Positions 50,601 to 54,420 of a stretch of 64,000 bases of DNA are shown here, in pieces. This stretch comes from Pyxicephalus adspersus (lineage: Eukaryota > Chordata > Amphibia > Anura > Pyxicephalidae): the NCBI RefSeq assembly GCF_032062135.1, contig NC_092859.1, positions 91,342,596 through 91,406,595 on the forward strand. The letters are read 5' to 3'. The notes beneath the pieces were generated by a model, which was not told the origin of the DNA, made no database searches, and saw only the letters and a program-made list of their open reading frames with translations. Each line of letters begins with the position of its first letter. Positions within the stretch are counted from its first letter, which is position 1. Both the position numbers and the translations under genes were made by a program.

Positions 50601-51112
50601 TTCAGCTATGCAGTGTTCTGCAGCAATATAATAGTGTTTTCATGAAAGATTTTACCTTTCCTTTTGTTATAATTACTAAGAAAAACTAATTGTTGGACAT
50701 GCCAACATTGTGCATGCCCTTCTGAAGAACAAACACAATCTGTTCTTACATCCCTCTCTACTATTACAGGGGCAGTTCAGCATTAATCTCTCAGGAACAG
50801 ATTTTCAGGTATCAGAAGCAACCAAATGGATGGCTCAAGGAAATTATGCAACTGTCAATGTTCACAAATCACAGGTGAGTTTAAGTCCATGATGTTCCCA
50901 AAATAACTGAATTTTTTTTTTGCAATTTGAGAAGGAGGAGGCCAGATAAATGTTTTAATCCTTTGCATATTCATATGTGACACATATGTTAAATGTGTGT
51001 GTTTTTTCTATAGGATGGAACTAAAATATATGGAAGATGTGGAGGCTACTGTGGGAAATGCATTCCCAATTTAGCTACTGGCCTTCAGGTCCAAGTACAA
51101 GAACGTTATTGA
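1287..51112 (+). CDS. adamts20: ADAMTS20-like secreted metalloprotease, 3' part of gene (31 exons in window)
   Basis: Whole-gene entry; exons are listed separately. The spliced product is a secreted zinc metalloprotease of the ADAMTS9/ADAMTS20 (GON-1) group. Seen in order: catalytic zinc site, disintegrin-like region, TSR1, cysteine-rich region, part of the spacer, TSR2 to TSR15, and a C-terminal GON domain ending at a TGA. Fifteen TSRs plus GON is the ADAMTS9/20 layout. Choices such as [32 protein letters not shown] and [10 protein letters not shown] resemble ADAMTS20 more than ADAMTS9 as I recall them. Known for the family: mammalian ADAMTS20 acts outside the cell on versican and supports melanoblast survival (belted mouse). 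The 5' exons are outside the window, and one coding block (end of cysteine-rich region and start of spacer) is not found between 9703 and 10739. All other junctions keep frame and no exon holds an internal stop. Confidence 0.93.
1544..1649 (+). CDS. adamts20: ADAMTS20 exon e2 (zinc-binding helix)
   Basis: Encodes [20 protein letters not shown] and continues to [10 protein letters not shown], the first half of the reprolysin motif HExxHxxGxxH. The two histidines and catalytic glutamate of HELGH are intact. The acceptor is ttgacag and the donor gtgagt. The last codon (gt) is completed by e3 to give V-F-N-M-P-H, supplying the third zinc ligand. Confidence 0.95.
1650..2261. other. Intron between e2 and e3
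   Basis: 612 bp. Nearly half is a hAT-type MITE at 1851-2116 with a perfect 8-bp target duplication. The remainder is AT-rich, ending in a long T tract before the acceptor. Confidence 0.85.
1851..2116. mobile_element. Non-autonomous hAT transposon (266 bp) with intact target duplication
   Basis: The left end caggggtccccaacc and right end ggttggggaccactg are inverted repeats. The element is flanked by the identical 8-bp direct repeat atttaaag (1843-1850 and 2117-2124), the target-duplication length of hAT transposases. The interior is GC-rich with no transposase. Related copies lie at 3175-3380 (inverted) and 23090-23341. Confidence 0.88.
2262..2408 (+). CDS. adamts20: ADAMTS20 exon e3 (end of catalytic domain)
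   Basis: Encodes [15 protein letters not shown], giving the third zinc-ligand histidine, and [14 protein letters not shown], which carries the Met-turn methionine of metzincins. It ends in [10 protein letters not shown] plus a split Asp. The long T tract and ag acceptor and the gtaagt donor are good matches. The catalytic machinery looks intact. Confidence 0.95.
3175..3380 (-). mobile_element. Fragment of hAT-type element, minus orientation
   Basis: The stretch atgccagaacccgcccactc and the following gcaggtctgagccca match the reverse complement of the copy at 23090-23341 (read there as cctgcgatggaagagtgggc). It carries an internal insertion or rearrangement, and I could not identify both ends. 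Confidence 0.6.
3627..4121. mobile_element. Fold-back element with roughly 170-bp inverted arms
   Basis: The left arm has gacagttacttaagagaaag and the right arm ctttctcttaagtaactgtc, its reverse complement. Pairing continues inward through acagcgacaatcacataagc on the left and gcttatgtgattgtcgctgt on the right. The central part holds a ttcgccctttaggggcttcc string of a kind common in amphibian repeats. No coding capacity. Confidence 0.82.
4467..4608 (+). CDS. adamts20: ADAMTS20 exon e4 (catalytic/disintegrin-like junction)
   Basis: Encodes [14 protein letters not shown], then [17 protein letters not shown] and GSQVCPYM. This is the start of the ADAMTS disintegrin-like region; the family does not use an RGD loop there. 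The acceptor is ttgtag and the donor gtaagt, and the exon ends in phase 0. Confidence 0.95.
4609..5217. other. Intron between e4 and e5
   Basis: 609 bp of AT-rich sequence ending in a long pyrimidine tract. I see no gene or repeat. Confidence 0.7.
5218..5322 (+). CDS. adamts20: ADAMTS20 exon e5 (disintegrin-like region)
   Basis: 35 codons, phase 0-0: [18 protein letters not shown], then [16 protein letters not shown]. The cysteine spacing of the ADAMTS disintegrin-like module is kept. WCTS after the RLW is an ADAMTS20-like choice; ADAMTS9 has WCNN there in my recollection. The acceptor is tttttag and the donor gtaagt. Confidence 0.94.
5323..7378. other. Intron between e5 and e6
   Basis: 2056 bp. 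From about 5740 to 7270 the base composition differs from the flanks: less AT-rich, with long pyrimidine-rich stretches near 6600-6680 and 7060-7170, ending near an aataaag at about 7280. This looks like a degraded retroelement with a pyrimidine-rich tail. I could not identify conserved reverse-transcriptase or other protein motifs, so this stays tentative. Confidence 0.35.
7379..7521 (+). CDS. adamts20: ADAMTS20 exon e6 (start of TSR1)
   Basis: Encodes [20 protein letters not shown], then [16 protein letters not shown], the first thrombospondin type 1 repeat. WGPW can be C-mannosylated and CSRTCGG is the usual O-fucose site of this family. Acceptor ccag, donor gtaagg. It ends CNQP plus a split Glu completed by e7. 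Confidence 0.95.
7522..9284. other. Intron between e6 and e7
   Basis: 1763 bp. Contains an att/aat low-complexity tract at 7622-7682. Around 8690-8790 there is a short repeat-like segment (tgagtgagcagggaag) that I cannot name. No gene seen. Confidence 0.6.
7622..7682. repeat. ATT/AAT low-complexity tract
   Basis: Imperfect runs of attaat and aataat units, nearly self-complementary across the tract. Confidence 0.75.
9285..9466 (+). CDS. adamts20: ADAMTS20 exon e7 (end of TSR1, cysteine-rich region)
   Basis: Encodes [35 protein letters not shown] and [19 protein letters not shown]. It closes TSR1 and opens the cysteine-rich region. The donor is gtaagt, with one base of the Ile codon left for e8. 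Confidence 0.95.
9567..9703 (+). CDS. adamts20: ADAMTS20 exon e8 (cysteine-rich region)
   Basis: Encodes [20 protein letters not shown], then [19 protein letters not shown] and VQGLCR. It ends in phase 0 at a gtatga donor. In the family the next residues are QAGCDH and the CGVCGG core, but no exon for these follows; the next exon found (e9) starts deep in the spacer and in a different phase. Confidence 0.95.
9704..10738. other. Interval where the cysteine-rich/spacer exon(s) should be
   Basis: 1035 bp of AT-rich sequence with no N run. Neither strand shows anything like the codons for QAGCDH, CGVCGGDNSSC or the early spacer that all ADAMTS9/20 genes encode here. I see no repeat. See the separate finding. 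Confidence 0.6.
10739..10905 (+). CDS. adamts20: ADAMTS20 exon e9 (spacer)
   Basis: Encodes [20 protein letters not shown], then [18 protein letters not shown] and [10 protein letters not shown], the second half of the spacer. The first two bases (ct) complete an Ala codon whose first base must come from a missing upstream exon. Acceptor tttcag, donor gtaaca. Confidence 0.93.
10989..11067. repeat. (TA)n microsatellite, about 39 units
   Basis: Uninterrupted alternating t and a for 79 bp, likely polymorphic in length. Confidence 0.97.
11427..11511. mobile_element. Palindromic MITE, copy 2 (single arm)
   Basis: Contains tttgctggatcacccaggtt and ends in taataaatcaggccc, the right arm of the family. 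The left arm is missing. Confidence 0.75.
11909..12038 (+). CDS. adamts20: ADAMTS20 exon e10 (end of spacer, start of TSR2)
   Basis: Encodes [20 protein letters not shown], then [30 protein letters not shown] favours ADAMTS20 over ADAMTS9 ([13 protein letters not shown] as I recall it). Acceptor tttcag; the donor gtactg is weaker than most in this gene. Confidence 0.94.
12039..13019. other. Intron between e10 and e11
   Basis: 981 bp, AT-rich. I see no gene or clear mobile element. Confidence 0.6.
13020..13146 (+). CDS. adamts20: ADAMTS20 exon e11 (TSR2)
   Basis: Encodes [20 protein letters not shown], then [19 protein letters not shown] and QL plus a split Arg. This completes TSR2 and leads into the WYVIS of e12. 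Acceptor ttctag, donor gtaggt. Confidence 0.93.
13147..13650. other. Intron between e11 and e12
   Basis: 504 bp. About 220 bp is a hAT-like MITE at 13277-13500. Confidence 0.7.
13277..13500. mobile_element. Probable hAT-like MITE (cagccttcttt/ggttgagaaatactg family)
   Basis: The left end cagccttctttgac pairs imperfectly with the right end ggttgagaaatactg. The flanking 8-mers ccctaaac and ctctaaca are only partly alike, as expected of an old duplication. A second right end with tttggagga...gattgaggaacactg occurs near 63889. Confidence 0.55.
13651..13861 (+). CDS. adamts20: ADAMTS20 exon e12 (TSR3 and start of TSR4)
   Basis: Encodes [20 protein letters not shown], then [30 protein letters not shown]. 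It carries the whole of TSR3 and the Trp motif of TSR4, ending just before the first TSR4 cysteine in phase 0. Confidence 0.94.
13862..15318. other. Intron between e12 and e13
   Basis: 1457 bp. The second half (about 14724-15060) looks like an interspersed repeat. The first half shows nothing recognisable. Confidence 0.6.
14724..15060. repeat. Interspersed repeat with tagtgttggtc start
   Basis: Begins tagtgttggtcaaatatctg, continues with gattcgacagctatttgat and the small palindrome caccattgaagtcaatggtg, and ends near an A-rich tract at about 15040. I associate this type of sequence with amphibian repeats. The right boundary is approximate. Confidence 0.45.
15319..15483 (+). CDS. adamts20: ADAMTS20 exon e13 (TSR4)
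   Basis: Exactly 55 codons, phase 0-0, starting at the first Cys of TSR4: [20 protein letters not shown], then [28 protein letters not shown]. The tail gives the Trp motif of TSR5. Acceptor tgcag, donor gtagga. Confidence 0.95.
15484..16882. other. Intron between e13 and e14
   Basis: 1399 bp, with a full palindromic MITE at 16514-16745 near the 3' end. Nothing else recognised. Confidence 0.7.
16514..16745. mobile_element. Palindromic MITE, copy 3
   Basis: A full-length copy running from gggcctggtttattaaagct to tttattaaatcaggtcc. Inner arm motifs gattcagcaaacctggaatg and gttttgctaggtcacccag are present. It lies about 140 bp upstream of the e14 acceptor. Confidence 0.82.
16883..17047 (+). CDS. 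adamts20: ADAMTS20 exon e14 (TSR5)
   Basis: 55 codons, phase 0-0: [20 protein letters not shown], then [16 protein letters not shown]. It starts at the first Cys of TSR5 and ends with the WGP of TSR6. The acceptor ttgaag is less pyrimidine-rich next to the junction than others, but a long T tract lies just upstream. Confidence 0.94.
17048..17419. other. Intron between e14 and e15
   Basis: 372 bp. Nothing recognised. Confidence 0.7.
17420..17539 (+). CDS. adamts20: ADAMTS20 exon e15 (TSR6, first part)
   Basis: 40 codons: [20 protein letters not shown], then [12 protein letters not shown]. Reading frame and homology (RPxDxQ followed by DC) place the junction after Gln, where the genomic sequence reads cag then gcaaat. 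This is a GC donor. No GT nearby gives the correct phase, and reading on reaches a stop. Confidence 0.9.
17540..17688 (+). other. GC-AG intron between e15 and e16
   Basis: 149-bp intron starting gcaaat and ending tttgcag. GC donors form a small known minority in vertebrates. The position is fixed by the flanking TSR6 protein sequence. Confidence 0.82.
17689..17796 (+). CDS. adamts20: ADAMTS20 exon e16 (end of TSR6, linker, start of TSR7)
   Basis: 36 codons: [20 protein letters not shown], then a linker and [10 protein letters not shown]. It gives the last cysteines of TSR6 and a short Thr/Ser/Pro-containing spacer before TSR7. Donor gtaagt. Confidence 0.93.
17797..18603. other. Intron between e16 and e17
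   Basis: 807 bp, with a palindromic MITE at 17853-18049. Nothing else recognised. Confidence 0.75.
17853..18049. mobile_element. Palindromic MITE, copy 4
   Basis: The arms are well preserved: actttcatcagtgaacctgg with gatccagcaaacctagaatg on the left, and ttccaggtttgctggatcac with gggttcactgatgaaagtg on the right. The outer tips are slightly eroded. Confidence 0.8.
18604..18768 (+). CDS. adamts20: ADAMTS20 exon e17 (TSR7)
   Basis: 55 codons, phase 0-0: [20 protein letters not shown], then [30 protein letters not shown]. The GDWSP tail belongs to TSR8. Acceptor ttccag, donor gtaagt. Confidence 0.95.
18878..19171 (+). CDS. adamts20: ADAMTS20 exon e18 (TSR8 and linker)
   Basis: 98 codons: [20 protein letters not shown], then [18 protein letters not shown], a His/Asn/Pro-rich linker of about 35 residues, and [10 protein letters not shown] of TSR9. 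Human ADAMTS20 also has a longer linker here, ending in the same [10 protein letters not shown]. Donor gtaagc. Confidence 0.95.
19172..19518. other. Intron between e18 and e19
   Basis: 347 bp. Nothing recognised. Confidence 0.7.
19519..19680 (+). CDS. adamts20: ADAMTS20 exon e19 (TSR9)
   Basis: 54 codons: [20 protein letters not shown], then [18 protein letters not shown] and [10 protein letters not shown]. The O-fucose consensus here is CSSTCA rather than the usual CSxTCG; as I recall it, human ADAMTS9 also has STCAGG at this repeat. Acceptor atatag, donor gtaaga. Confidence 0.94.
19681..20908. other. Intron between e19 and e20
   Basis: 1228 bp. The segment near 20190-20350 (cctatttcgtggaactagtc) is repeat-like, but I cannot define its ends. 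No gene seen. Confidence 0.5.
20909..21085 (+). CDS. adamts20: ADAMTS20 exon e20 (TSR10)
   Basis: 59 codons: [20 protein letters not shown], then [18 protein letters not shown] and [11 protein letters not shown]. This matches the well-conserved CTQTCGGGI segment of ADAMTS20. Donor gtacga. The next exon is 20.7 kb away. Confidence 0.95.
23090..23341. mobile_element. hAT-type MITE, second copy of the 1851 family
   Basis: The left end caggggtcgccaactgg and right end ggtttgcgaccactg are imperfect inverted repeats. The interior shares tctggcatcatgacgtcact and gaagtttcttccccct with the 1851 copy. An 11-g run lies near 23151. I found no clear target duplication. Confidence 0.75.
24095..25195 (-). 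pseudogene. 5'-truncated L1-like LINE, C-terminal part of ORF2
   Basis: On the minus strand the sequence encodes the tail of a non-LTR reverse transcriptase: AYLQIRHF near 25140, [19 protein letters not shown] near 24930, CWHC near 24785, [15 protein letters not shown] near 24735, and the end [10 protein letters not shown] at about 24407. Stops and a frameshift near 24780 break the frame. A T-rich stretch on the + strand near 24100 is the element's A-rich 3' tail. The order of motifs fits the L1/Tx1 group. The reverse transcriptase core and endonuclease are absent, so it is a dead insertion. Confidence 0.78.
26420..26476. repeat. Possible end of a hAT-like element
   Basis: Ends in ggttgagaaaggctg, which resembles the terminal repeats of the 13277 family. 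A matching cagtggttctcaac lies at about 25752 and may be its other end, but the flanks show no duplication. Confidence 0.35.
26548..26800. repeat. Interspersed repeat shared with 49470-49915
   Basis: aatggtctagtctacacaag here corresponds to the reverse complement of tagtgtagactagcccattg near 49832. The left end (tagtctacctggattg) also matches the inverted right end of the other copy. The two copies are in opposite orientation. Confidence 0.45.
27127..27872. mobile_element. DNA transposon-like element with about 90-bp inverted ends, interrupted by a MITE
   Basis: The left arm begins aaatcagatgaatg and continues to gactgattgccccaatgatc. The right arm has gatcattggggcaatcagtc and ends catctgattt. 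The arms match imperfectly over roughly 90 bp. The interior has no intact reading frame. A palindromic MITE (27499-27722) splits it, and a related uninterrupted copy lies at about 32110-32510. Confidence 0.75.
27499..27722. mobile_element. Palindromic MITE, copy 5, nested in another element
   Basis: A full copy from gggtctgatttaataaagct to taataaatcaggtct, with clear inner motifs gatccagcaaacctggaatg and gggtttgctggatcacccag. Comparison with the uninterrupted relative at 32470-32500 (ctgtcattatgtcacat) suggests the insertion duplicated att (27496-27498 and 27723-27725). Confidence 0.82.
29269..29329. repeat. (TA)n microsatellite
   Basis: Alternating ta with a single tagtaaa interruption near 29282. 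Confidence 0.93.
29922..31401 (+). pseudogene. Decayed Tc1/mariner transposon
   Basis: A 1480-bp element starting cagcggcgaaaataagcatt and ending with the near-complement (caatatttatttctcccgctg region). The terminal inverted repeats are about 200 bp and the left flank keeps a ta. The broken + strand transposase shows a helix-turn-helix part ([12 protein letters not shown] near 30365), [13 protein letters not shown] (30630), [13 protein letters not shown] (about 30907) and [17 protein letters not shown] (30975). The first catalytic Asp of the family motif reads Asn, and frameshifts and stops separate the pieces. It cannot make active transposase. Confidence 0.88.
31686..31731. repeat. Short interspersed frog-type repeat, second copy
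   Basis: tagcaccaacatattatgca followed by gcgctgtataataaataggg, near-identical to the 943 copy. Confidence 0.5.
32110..32510. mobile_element. Partial copy of the 27127 element, without the MITE
   Basis: Shares tatcaattattcaggc, gattcatggcattgacc and taaaatattccac with the 27127 element in the same order. It lacks the nested MITE. The inverted ends are not clearly preserved. Confidence 0.6.
36168..36335. mobile_element. Palindromic MITE, copy 6
   Basis: Begins within the left arm (attcattagtaaagctgggc) and runs to ttaataaatcaggcacc. gacccagcaaacctggaatg and ttccaggtttgctggaccac are the paired inner motifs. The left tip is lost. Confidence 0.78.
37625..37831. mobile_element. Palindromic MITE, copy 7
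   Basis: Runs from gggcttgattttttaaagct to tagaaatcaggcct. It is more diverged than the other copies, but both arms are recognisable (aagctctccaatgctgg and ccagccttggggag). Confidence 0.76.
40893..41283. mobile_element. Second hAT-type element family (391 bp)
   Basis: The ends caagggtcggcaaa and tttgccgacccctg are inverted repeats of hAT type. The interior is GC-rich, has no transposase, and contains a perfect 26-bp hairpin (40995-41055). I see no flanking duplication. Confidence 0.75.
40995..41055. repeat. Perfect 26-bp inverted repeat (hairpin)
   Basis: The arms at 40995-41020 and 41030-41055 are exact reverse complements around the 9-base loop tatgcattg. It lies inside the hAT-type element at 40893. 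Confidence 0.92.
41801..41965 (+). CDS. adamts20: ADAMTS20 exon e21 (TSR11)
   Basis: 55 codons, phase 0-0: [20 protein letters not shown], then [18 protein letters not shown] and [10 protein letters not shown]. The TSR12 Trp motif sits at the end. Strong acceptor (catttcag); donor gtagga. Confidence 0.95.
41966..43082. other. Intron between e21 and e22
   Basis: 1117 bp. Nothing recognised. Confidence 0.6.
43083..43256 (+). CDS. adamts20: ADAMTS20 exon e22 (TSR12)
   Basis: 58 codons: [20 protein letters not shown], then [18 protein letters not shown] and [15 protein letters not shown]13 begins with the atypical ADDWPG instead of a WxxW. Acceptor gttag, donor gtaagt. Confidence 0.94.
43257..44556. 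other. Intron between e22 and e23
   Basis: 1300 bp. 44080-44300 is repeat-derived and related to the 3' part of the TTAA-flanked element at 48998. The rest shows nothing. Confidence 0.6.
44080..44300. mobile_element. Fragment related to the 48998 MITE
   Basis: attgagggatctgcagaagg with taagtgtgatttttttatt parallels the end of the 48998 element (tcgagggatctgcagcatta, then gcaagtgtaatttttttgtt). The outer TTAA end is missing. The upstream GC-rich segment may belong to another element. Confidence 0.5.
44557..44727 (+). CDS. adamts20: ADAMTS20 exon e23 (TSR13, degenerate)
   Basis: 57 codons: [20 protein letters not shown], then [18 protein letters not shown] and [11 protein letters not shown]. 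The TCG and O-fucose site are absent, as I recall for the equivalent human ADAMTS20 repeat, and [10 protein letters not shown] corresponds to human YIVVTADSSQ. Acceptor attag, donor gtatgt. Confidence 0.92.
44728..45150. other. Intron between e23 and e24
   Basis: 423 bp. Nothing recognised. Confidence 0.7.
45151..45351 (+). CDS. adamts20: ADAMTS20 exon e24 (TSR14, degenerate)
   Basis: 67 codons: [20 protein letters not shown], then a longer loop, [16 protein letters not shown] and [10 protein letters not shown]. The CxxNC start and long loop are shared with human ADAMTS20 and not with ordinary TSRs. Acceptor tttcag; the donor gtgcgc is unusual but in frame. Confidence 0.92.
45627..45756 (+). 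CDS. adamts20: ADAMTS20 exon e25 (TSR15)
   Basis: Encodes [20 protein letters not shown], then [15 protein letters not shown] and SNH plus the first base of a Cys codon. The donor is gtatgt at 45757; e26 supplies gt to complete the Cys. This is the last TSR before the GON domain. Confidence 0.93.
45896..45968. mobile_element. Palindromic MITE, copy 8 (left arm only)
   Basis: Left arm ggcctgatttaataaagctc, continuing to ggagaaactggttgatccag. It breaks off 57 bp before the e26 acceptor, so it lies close to the branch region of that intron. Confidence 0.75.
46025..46116 (+). CDS. adamts20: ADAMTS20 exon e26 (start of GON domain)
   Basis: Encodes [20 protein letters not shown], then [14 protein letters not shown] followed by a DGEY segment is the start of the GON domain. 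Acceptor ttctag, donor gtaaaa; ends in phase 0. Confidence 0.93.
46350..46520. repeat. Fold-back structure
   Basis: Arms at 46398-46421 and 46478-46501 pair over 24 bp with one mismatch (aagtttttgtttctcc versus ggaagaaacaaaaact type). Weaker pairing extends outward (gttacggacc and cggcccgtaac). Probably a small inverted-repeat element. Confidence 0.65.
47591..47627. repeat. (TA)n microsatellite
   Basis: Alternating ta over 37 bp, ending about 40 bp upstream of the e27 acceptor. Confidence 0.93.
47667..47761 (+). CDS. adamts20: ADAMTS20 exon e27 (GON domain)
   Basis: Encodes [20 protein letters not shown], then [11 protein letters not shown] plus a split Arg. PKEYLTLV and ENFSE-like residues are GON hallmarks. 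Acceptor ttgcag, donor gtattt. Confidence 0.94.
47762..48088. other. Intron between e27 and e28
   Basis: 327 bp. Nothing recognised. Confidence 0.7.
48089..48222 (+). CDS. adamts20: ADAMTS20 exon e28 (GON domain)
   Basis: Encodes [20 protein letters not shown], then [20 protein letters not shown] and QIK, plus a split Thr. NPxxCPxNGSRxxDCxC is the conserved GON cysteine core. Acceptor ttgcag, donor gtgagt. Confidence 0.95.
48223..48777. other. Intron between e28 and e29
   Basis: 555 bp. Nothing recognised. Confidence 0.65.
48778..48869 (+). CDS. adamts20: ADAMTS20 exon e29 (GON domain)
   Basis: Encodes [20 protein letters not shown], then [10 protein letters not shown]. Nearly identical in pattern to the mammalian [11 protein letters not shown] segment. 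Acceptor tatag, donor gtatgt. Confidence 0.95.
48998..49450. mobile_element. T2/piggyBac-like MITE with TTAA ends (453 bp)
   Basis: Begins ttaaagcggatctaaactc and ends ttcgttccactttaa, imperfect inverted repeats with TTAA at both tips (48998-49001 and 49447-49450). Xenopus T2 elements have TTAAAG-type ends and TTAA duplications, and this fits that pattern. The interior has a short GC-rich open frame with no known domain. Confidence 0.72.
49470..49915. repeat. Interspersed repeat shared with 26548-26800
   Basis: Contains tagtgtagactagcccattg and ends gtctgtgtagactgaacct. The interior is rich in tttaaaa and ttata segments. It is inverted relative to the other copy. Confidence 0.5.
50770..50874 (+). 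CDS. adamts20: ADAMTS20 exon e30 (GON domain)
   Basis: 35 codons, phase 0-0: [20 protein letters not shown], then [15 protein letters not shown]. The GQFSINL start is shared with ADAMTS20 (ADAMTS9 has GRFSINL as I recall). Acceptor tacag, donor gtgagt. Confidence 0.95.
51014..51112 (+). CDS. adamts20: ADAMTS20 last exon e31 and stop codon
   Basis: Encodes [20 protein letters not shown], then [12 protein letters not shown] and TGA (51110-51112). CGGYCGKC is the invariant end of the GON domain. The frog protein continues a few residues (QERY) beyond the point where mammalian ADAMTS20 ends as I recall it. Acceptor ctatag. Confidence 0.95.
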   Translation, partial: DGTKIYGRCGGYCGKCIPNLATGLQVQVQERY

Positions 51113-54100
51113 AAGAGCAGATGGGTTGCTTATGAACACACTGATTAAAGAAGTGATCTTAGAATAACTATGACCCTAGGAAGATCTCAATTCTTATGTT
51201 GTCAAGAACAGTTAACTGGTCAATTGTGTGACTGGGAAAGATTTTAATGATTGCATATGACTAGTAAACAGTCATTACGGAACTGGTTTTACCAGATTTG
51301 GCCATTAACAATAATTGTTACCAGATCTGCTACTGGATTTATCATATTATCAGCATTTTAAATGGTGCTGTTACTTTCCTGGGAACTGAAAAATCGTGAA
51401 AAAGTATCAATGTCCCAGTTCTGGGATATGGAATTGCAATTACAGAATTGCAGTCATTAGGATTTAATAGGCAGGAATGTCAGTTTTCAGGGCGGTGAGG
51501 CTCCTTATTAGATATATATGTGAAAAAAACGTGATCTCAGCCTAAATTGGCCATGTTCCTGGCATAAATAACTAATTTCTTTTGGCATTTGCAATAGGAC
51601 ACATGACTCTGCACAATGGGGCTATATTGGAAAATAGGTATTTTAATTGTAAGTTGATAGATTTTGACAGTGACAGTAAGCACCAAAGATGAAAATTAGG
51701 GATAATAGAGTCTAAACAAAGCAAAAGAACTTTTCTTGCGATTGAGACTGTTGAAATGCTCTTAGTGAGATCTTTACAGGGAATACAAGACTCTAATCTC
51801 ATTCTATAGCATCCCATTGCTGTGAAACTCACTTAAAGTGCACCTCTCAGAGGCTCCTGAAAATCAAAATGACCATATGGCTTCATAGAAAGCAGCATTA
51901 GAGTGAACAAATATACTTTCATAGGTTGTACATGGTGTCCCAAACCCTAAAAAGAGTATAGCAATGCCAACTTTCAGAAAGGAGATATTCCTATATTGCT
52001 CAGCACACCCTGCCCCTCCACTAAAAGTGACAGTTCCTAGTTGTAGCATTATGTCAGCAGAGGATGTACAATTTATCAACTGAGCTTGCAGTGGCAGAAT
52101 GGGTACCATGCATTGTATGATACTGGATGGTGCCCACTGTGCAGCAGCATTCTGCAATCTTGATAAAGACTTAAAAAAAATCCCACATTCTCTATTTCAT
52201 AACATAATTACACTGTATTGTTGCCCATAACATATATAAGGTATCAGAATGAAAGAAAAGACATCTAAGAAAGAGCTCAAAGCAACTCTTTGAGCAATTT
52301 AAGGGTTTACCAAAACAAACAAGGAGCACGTCCATTTCTTCTAAAAGCATTCTTTATTCTTTAAAAGCATTCTTTATAAATGAGCCCTTATTATAGATGA
52401 TCTTTAACATCCTTGCAGCTTAAGGGACATCTACTGTATTTAGAGTTGTCAGCTGCAAAGTGTTTGTATTGCTTCTAGCTGCTTAATATGTTACTCTGAC
52501 ACATTATAGATACACACACACACTACAGCCAACAGGTTCAGATCTTCATAAAGATATATTTACTTTATTGTATATGTAAAATGCTTACATTTCTGCTTAT
52601 ATTTTTGTATTTATTTAAATTATTTTTAGATTTATATGAACTACTGCAAATGGTGGAATACTTATGAGGCATTAGTTTGAAGGATGTTTTAAAGCAGACT
52701 TTTAACTGGTAAACTGGTAAACTCCTACAGATAGTAGTATTTAGTCACATTCAACTGACTTGTTCTGTAATATTGAAGAAACTTTTTATTTCTCGTCTAA
52801 GCACATAGATAAGCAGCAAAACATTTTTAATATTACAGAACAAGCACAGGGCTCCAAAGCGAAATACTACTATCTATACCATGACCGGGAAATAGGTACC
52901 TTCATAGACAAATCAAAATAGTATTTTAGATAAGAGCACACTAAACTTCAAATACTAATTTTTATACAATGTTATTATGGTGCATTGTATTATGTTTTAT
53001 CAGGTCATATTCTCAGGTAAATTTTTTATTTTAAAAAGAAGGTGATTTTCCTTTCAATTGTTTTCTCTATCTCTCACTTTTTTAGTGTTTTATAAAAAAA
53101 TTACATTTTAATAATTGACCTTTGATGAAAAGTAATCATTTGGTCATCATGGCAGCTGTTACCTAACAAAGCACTAAAGAAATCTTAATATGTTTGTACT
53201 GTAAGGGATTTAAGTGATAGGGTTACATGGGCATTTTAAAGTTTTTTCTAGTTTGCTTATTGGCAGTTATCTCATTATTAGCACGTTGATATTAATACAA
53301 TGAAAGGTAGGCCAACACTTTTTAGATCTTTCCTTAGCATGAGGTCATGCTAAAGCATGAGAAAATCACCTGAACAGCATTATGCTCCCTCTACATGGCT
53401 CATCAGAGAAATCGGGAGGATGCCATTGCAGATCTTCTGGAAGTGCAAGTTGCCAAGCTCAATTTGGCTTCTGTATTTGTGCATTGCTGACTTGGAAAGA
53501 GCAGGGTGATATATCTTTGTATTTATTAAAATACCAAATTCAAAGACTCAATTATCTTTTTTGTAAAGATTTCAGCAGTGGCCACATTAAATTTTTAATC
53601 ATTAAAAATTCTTGTAAGATAAAACTGTAGTTTTCAAAGATCCACAGGGAATCTAGAGTTACCTTTACAATGCAATGCATTTCTCTTGGGCTAGATTTAA
53701 ATACAATAAGGCTCTGATAAACTCATACTAGAGATTCCAATGTGTCACAGCCAAAAACTATAGATTTAGTATTATGTTAACAGAGGGAGCAGTTATGTAC
53801 TAGCCACTGATGATACTATAGGGCCATATTTAACTACAATTTAACTAAAAACAATTTACAGGAAGTAAATTTATAAACTTGAAAATAGTGCAATGAAATA
53901 CATAGACACAATGCAATAAAGAAGGAATTATTATTTAATACACATCTCCAAATTGCCAAATCTCCTAAATTGTGTTATGACAAAATCCTTTAGAATGTAG
54001 AATGCCACAAAAAAAGTCTTCCCTTTAAGCGAGTCATCTATACAGAACATTATCTTAGTGATGTGCAATCACTACATAAACTACTCATTTAGCATCTATC

Positions 54101-54420
54101 AGAGTGAAAGTACAAAAGTTTGTTATGCCCTACAACTTGATATATATAATAGGTGGGGTGCAGGGAAGCGTAGGTAAGTTTAAATTCCTTGTGATGTCTG
54201 CTTTCAAGTGAAAATGCTACTTGCTTAGTCTTGCCAAAGCATAGGTTTGTATTAGGGGTAGGGCTACATGAACAAATAAACCTCTTTGCTACTGAGAGAT
54301 TCACTTACTTGTTGGCAGTAAATTATTTTGGACTTCTTATTAAATCATTTTGCTAAAATGAGATGATAGCTAACAAGTGCCTGTAAAGACATGTAATAAA
54401 CTGTGTAATCCTAGGCTAAA
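51113..54420 (+). other. 3' flank of ADAMTS20, presumed 3' UTR of unknown extent
   Basis: AT-rich sequence with no gene. An attaaa lies only 32 bp after the stop (51144-51149). The first aataaa downstream is at 53915-53920 and another is at 54395-54400. Any of these could end the transcript; the sequence alone does not decide. Confidence 0.4.

Larger units (their letters stand above)
48870..50769. other. Intron between e29 and e30
   Basis: 1900 bp. Contains a TTAA-flanked MITE (48998-49450), immediately followed by a copy of the 26548 repeat (49470-49915). The remainder to 50769 shows nothing recognisable. Confidence 0.75.

Noticed and set aside
51144..51149. attaaa just after the stop codon as the polyadenylation signal
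   Set aside because: A 3' UTR of about 50 nt would be unusually short. Without transcript data it is not favoured over aataaa at 53915 or 54395.
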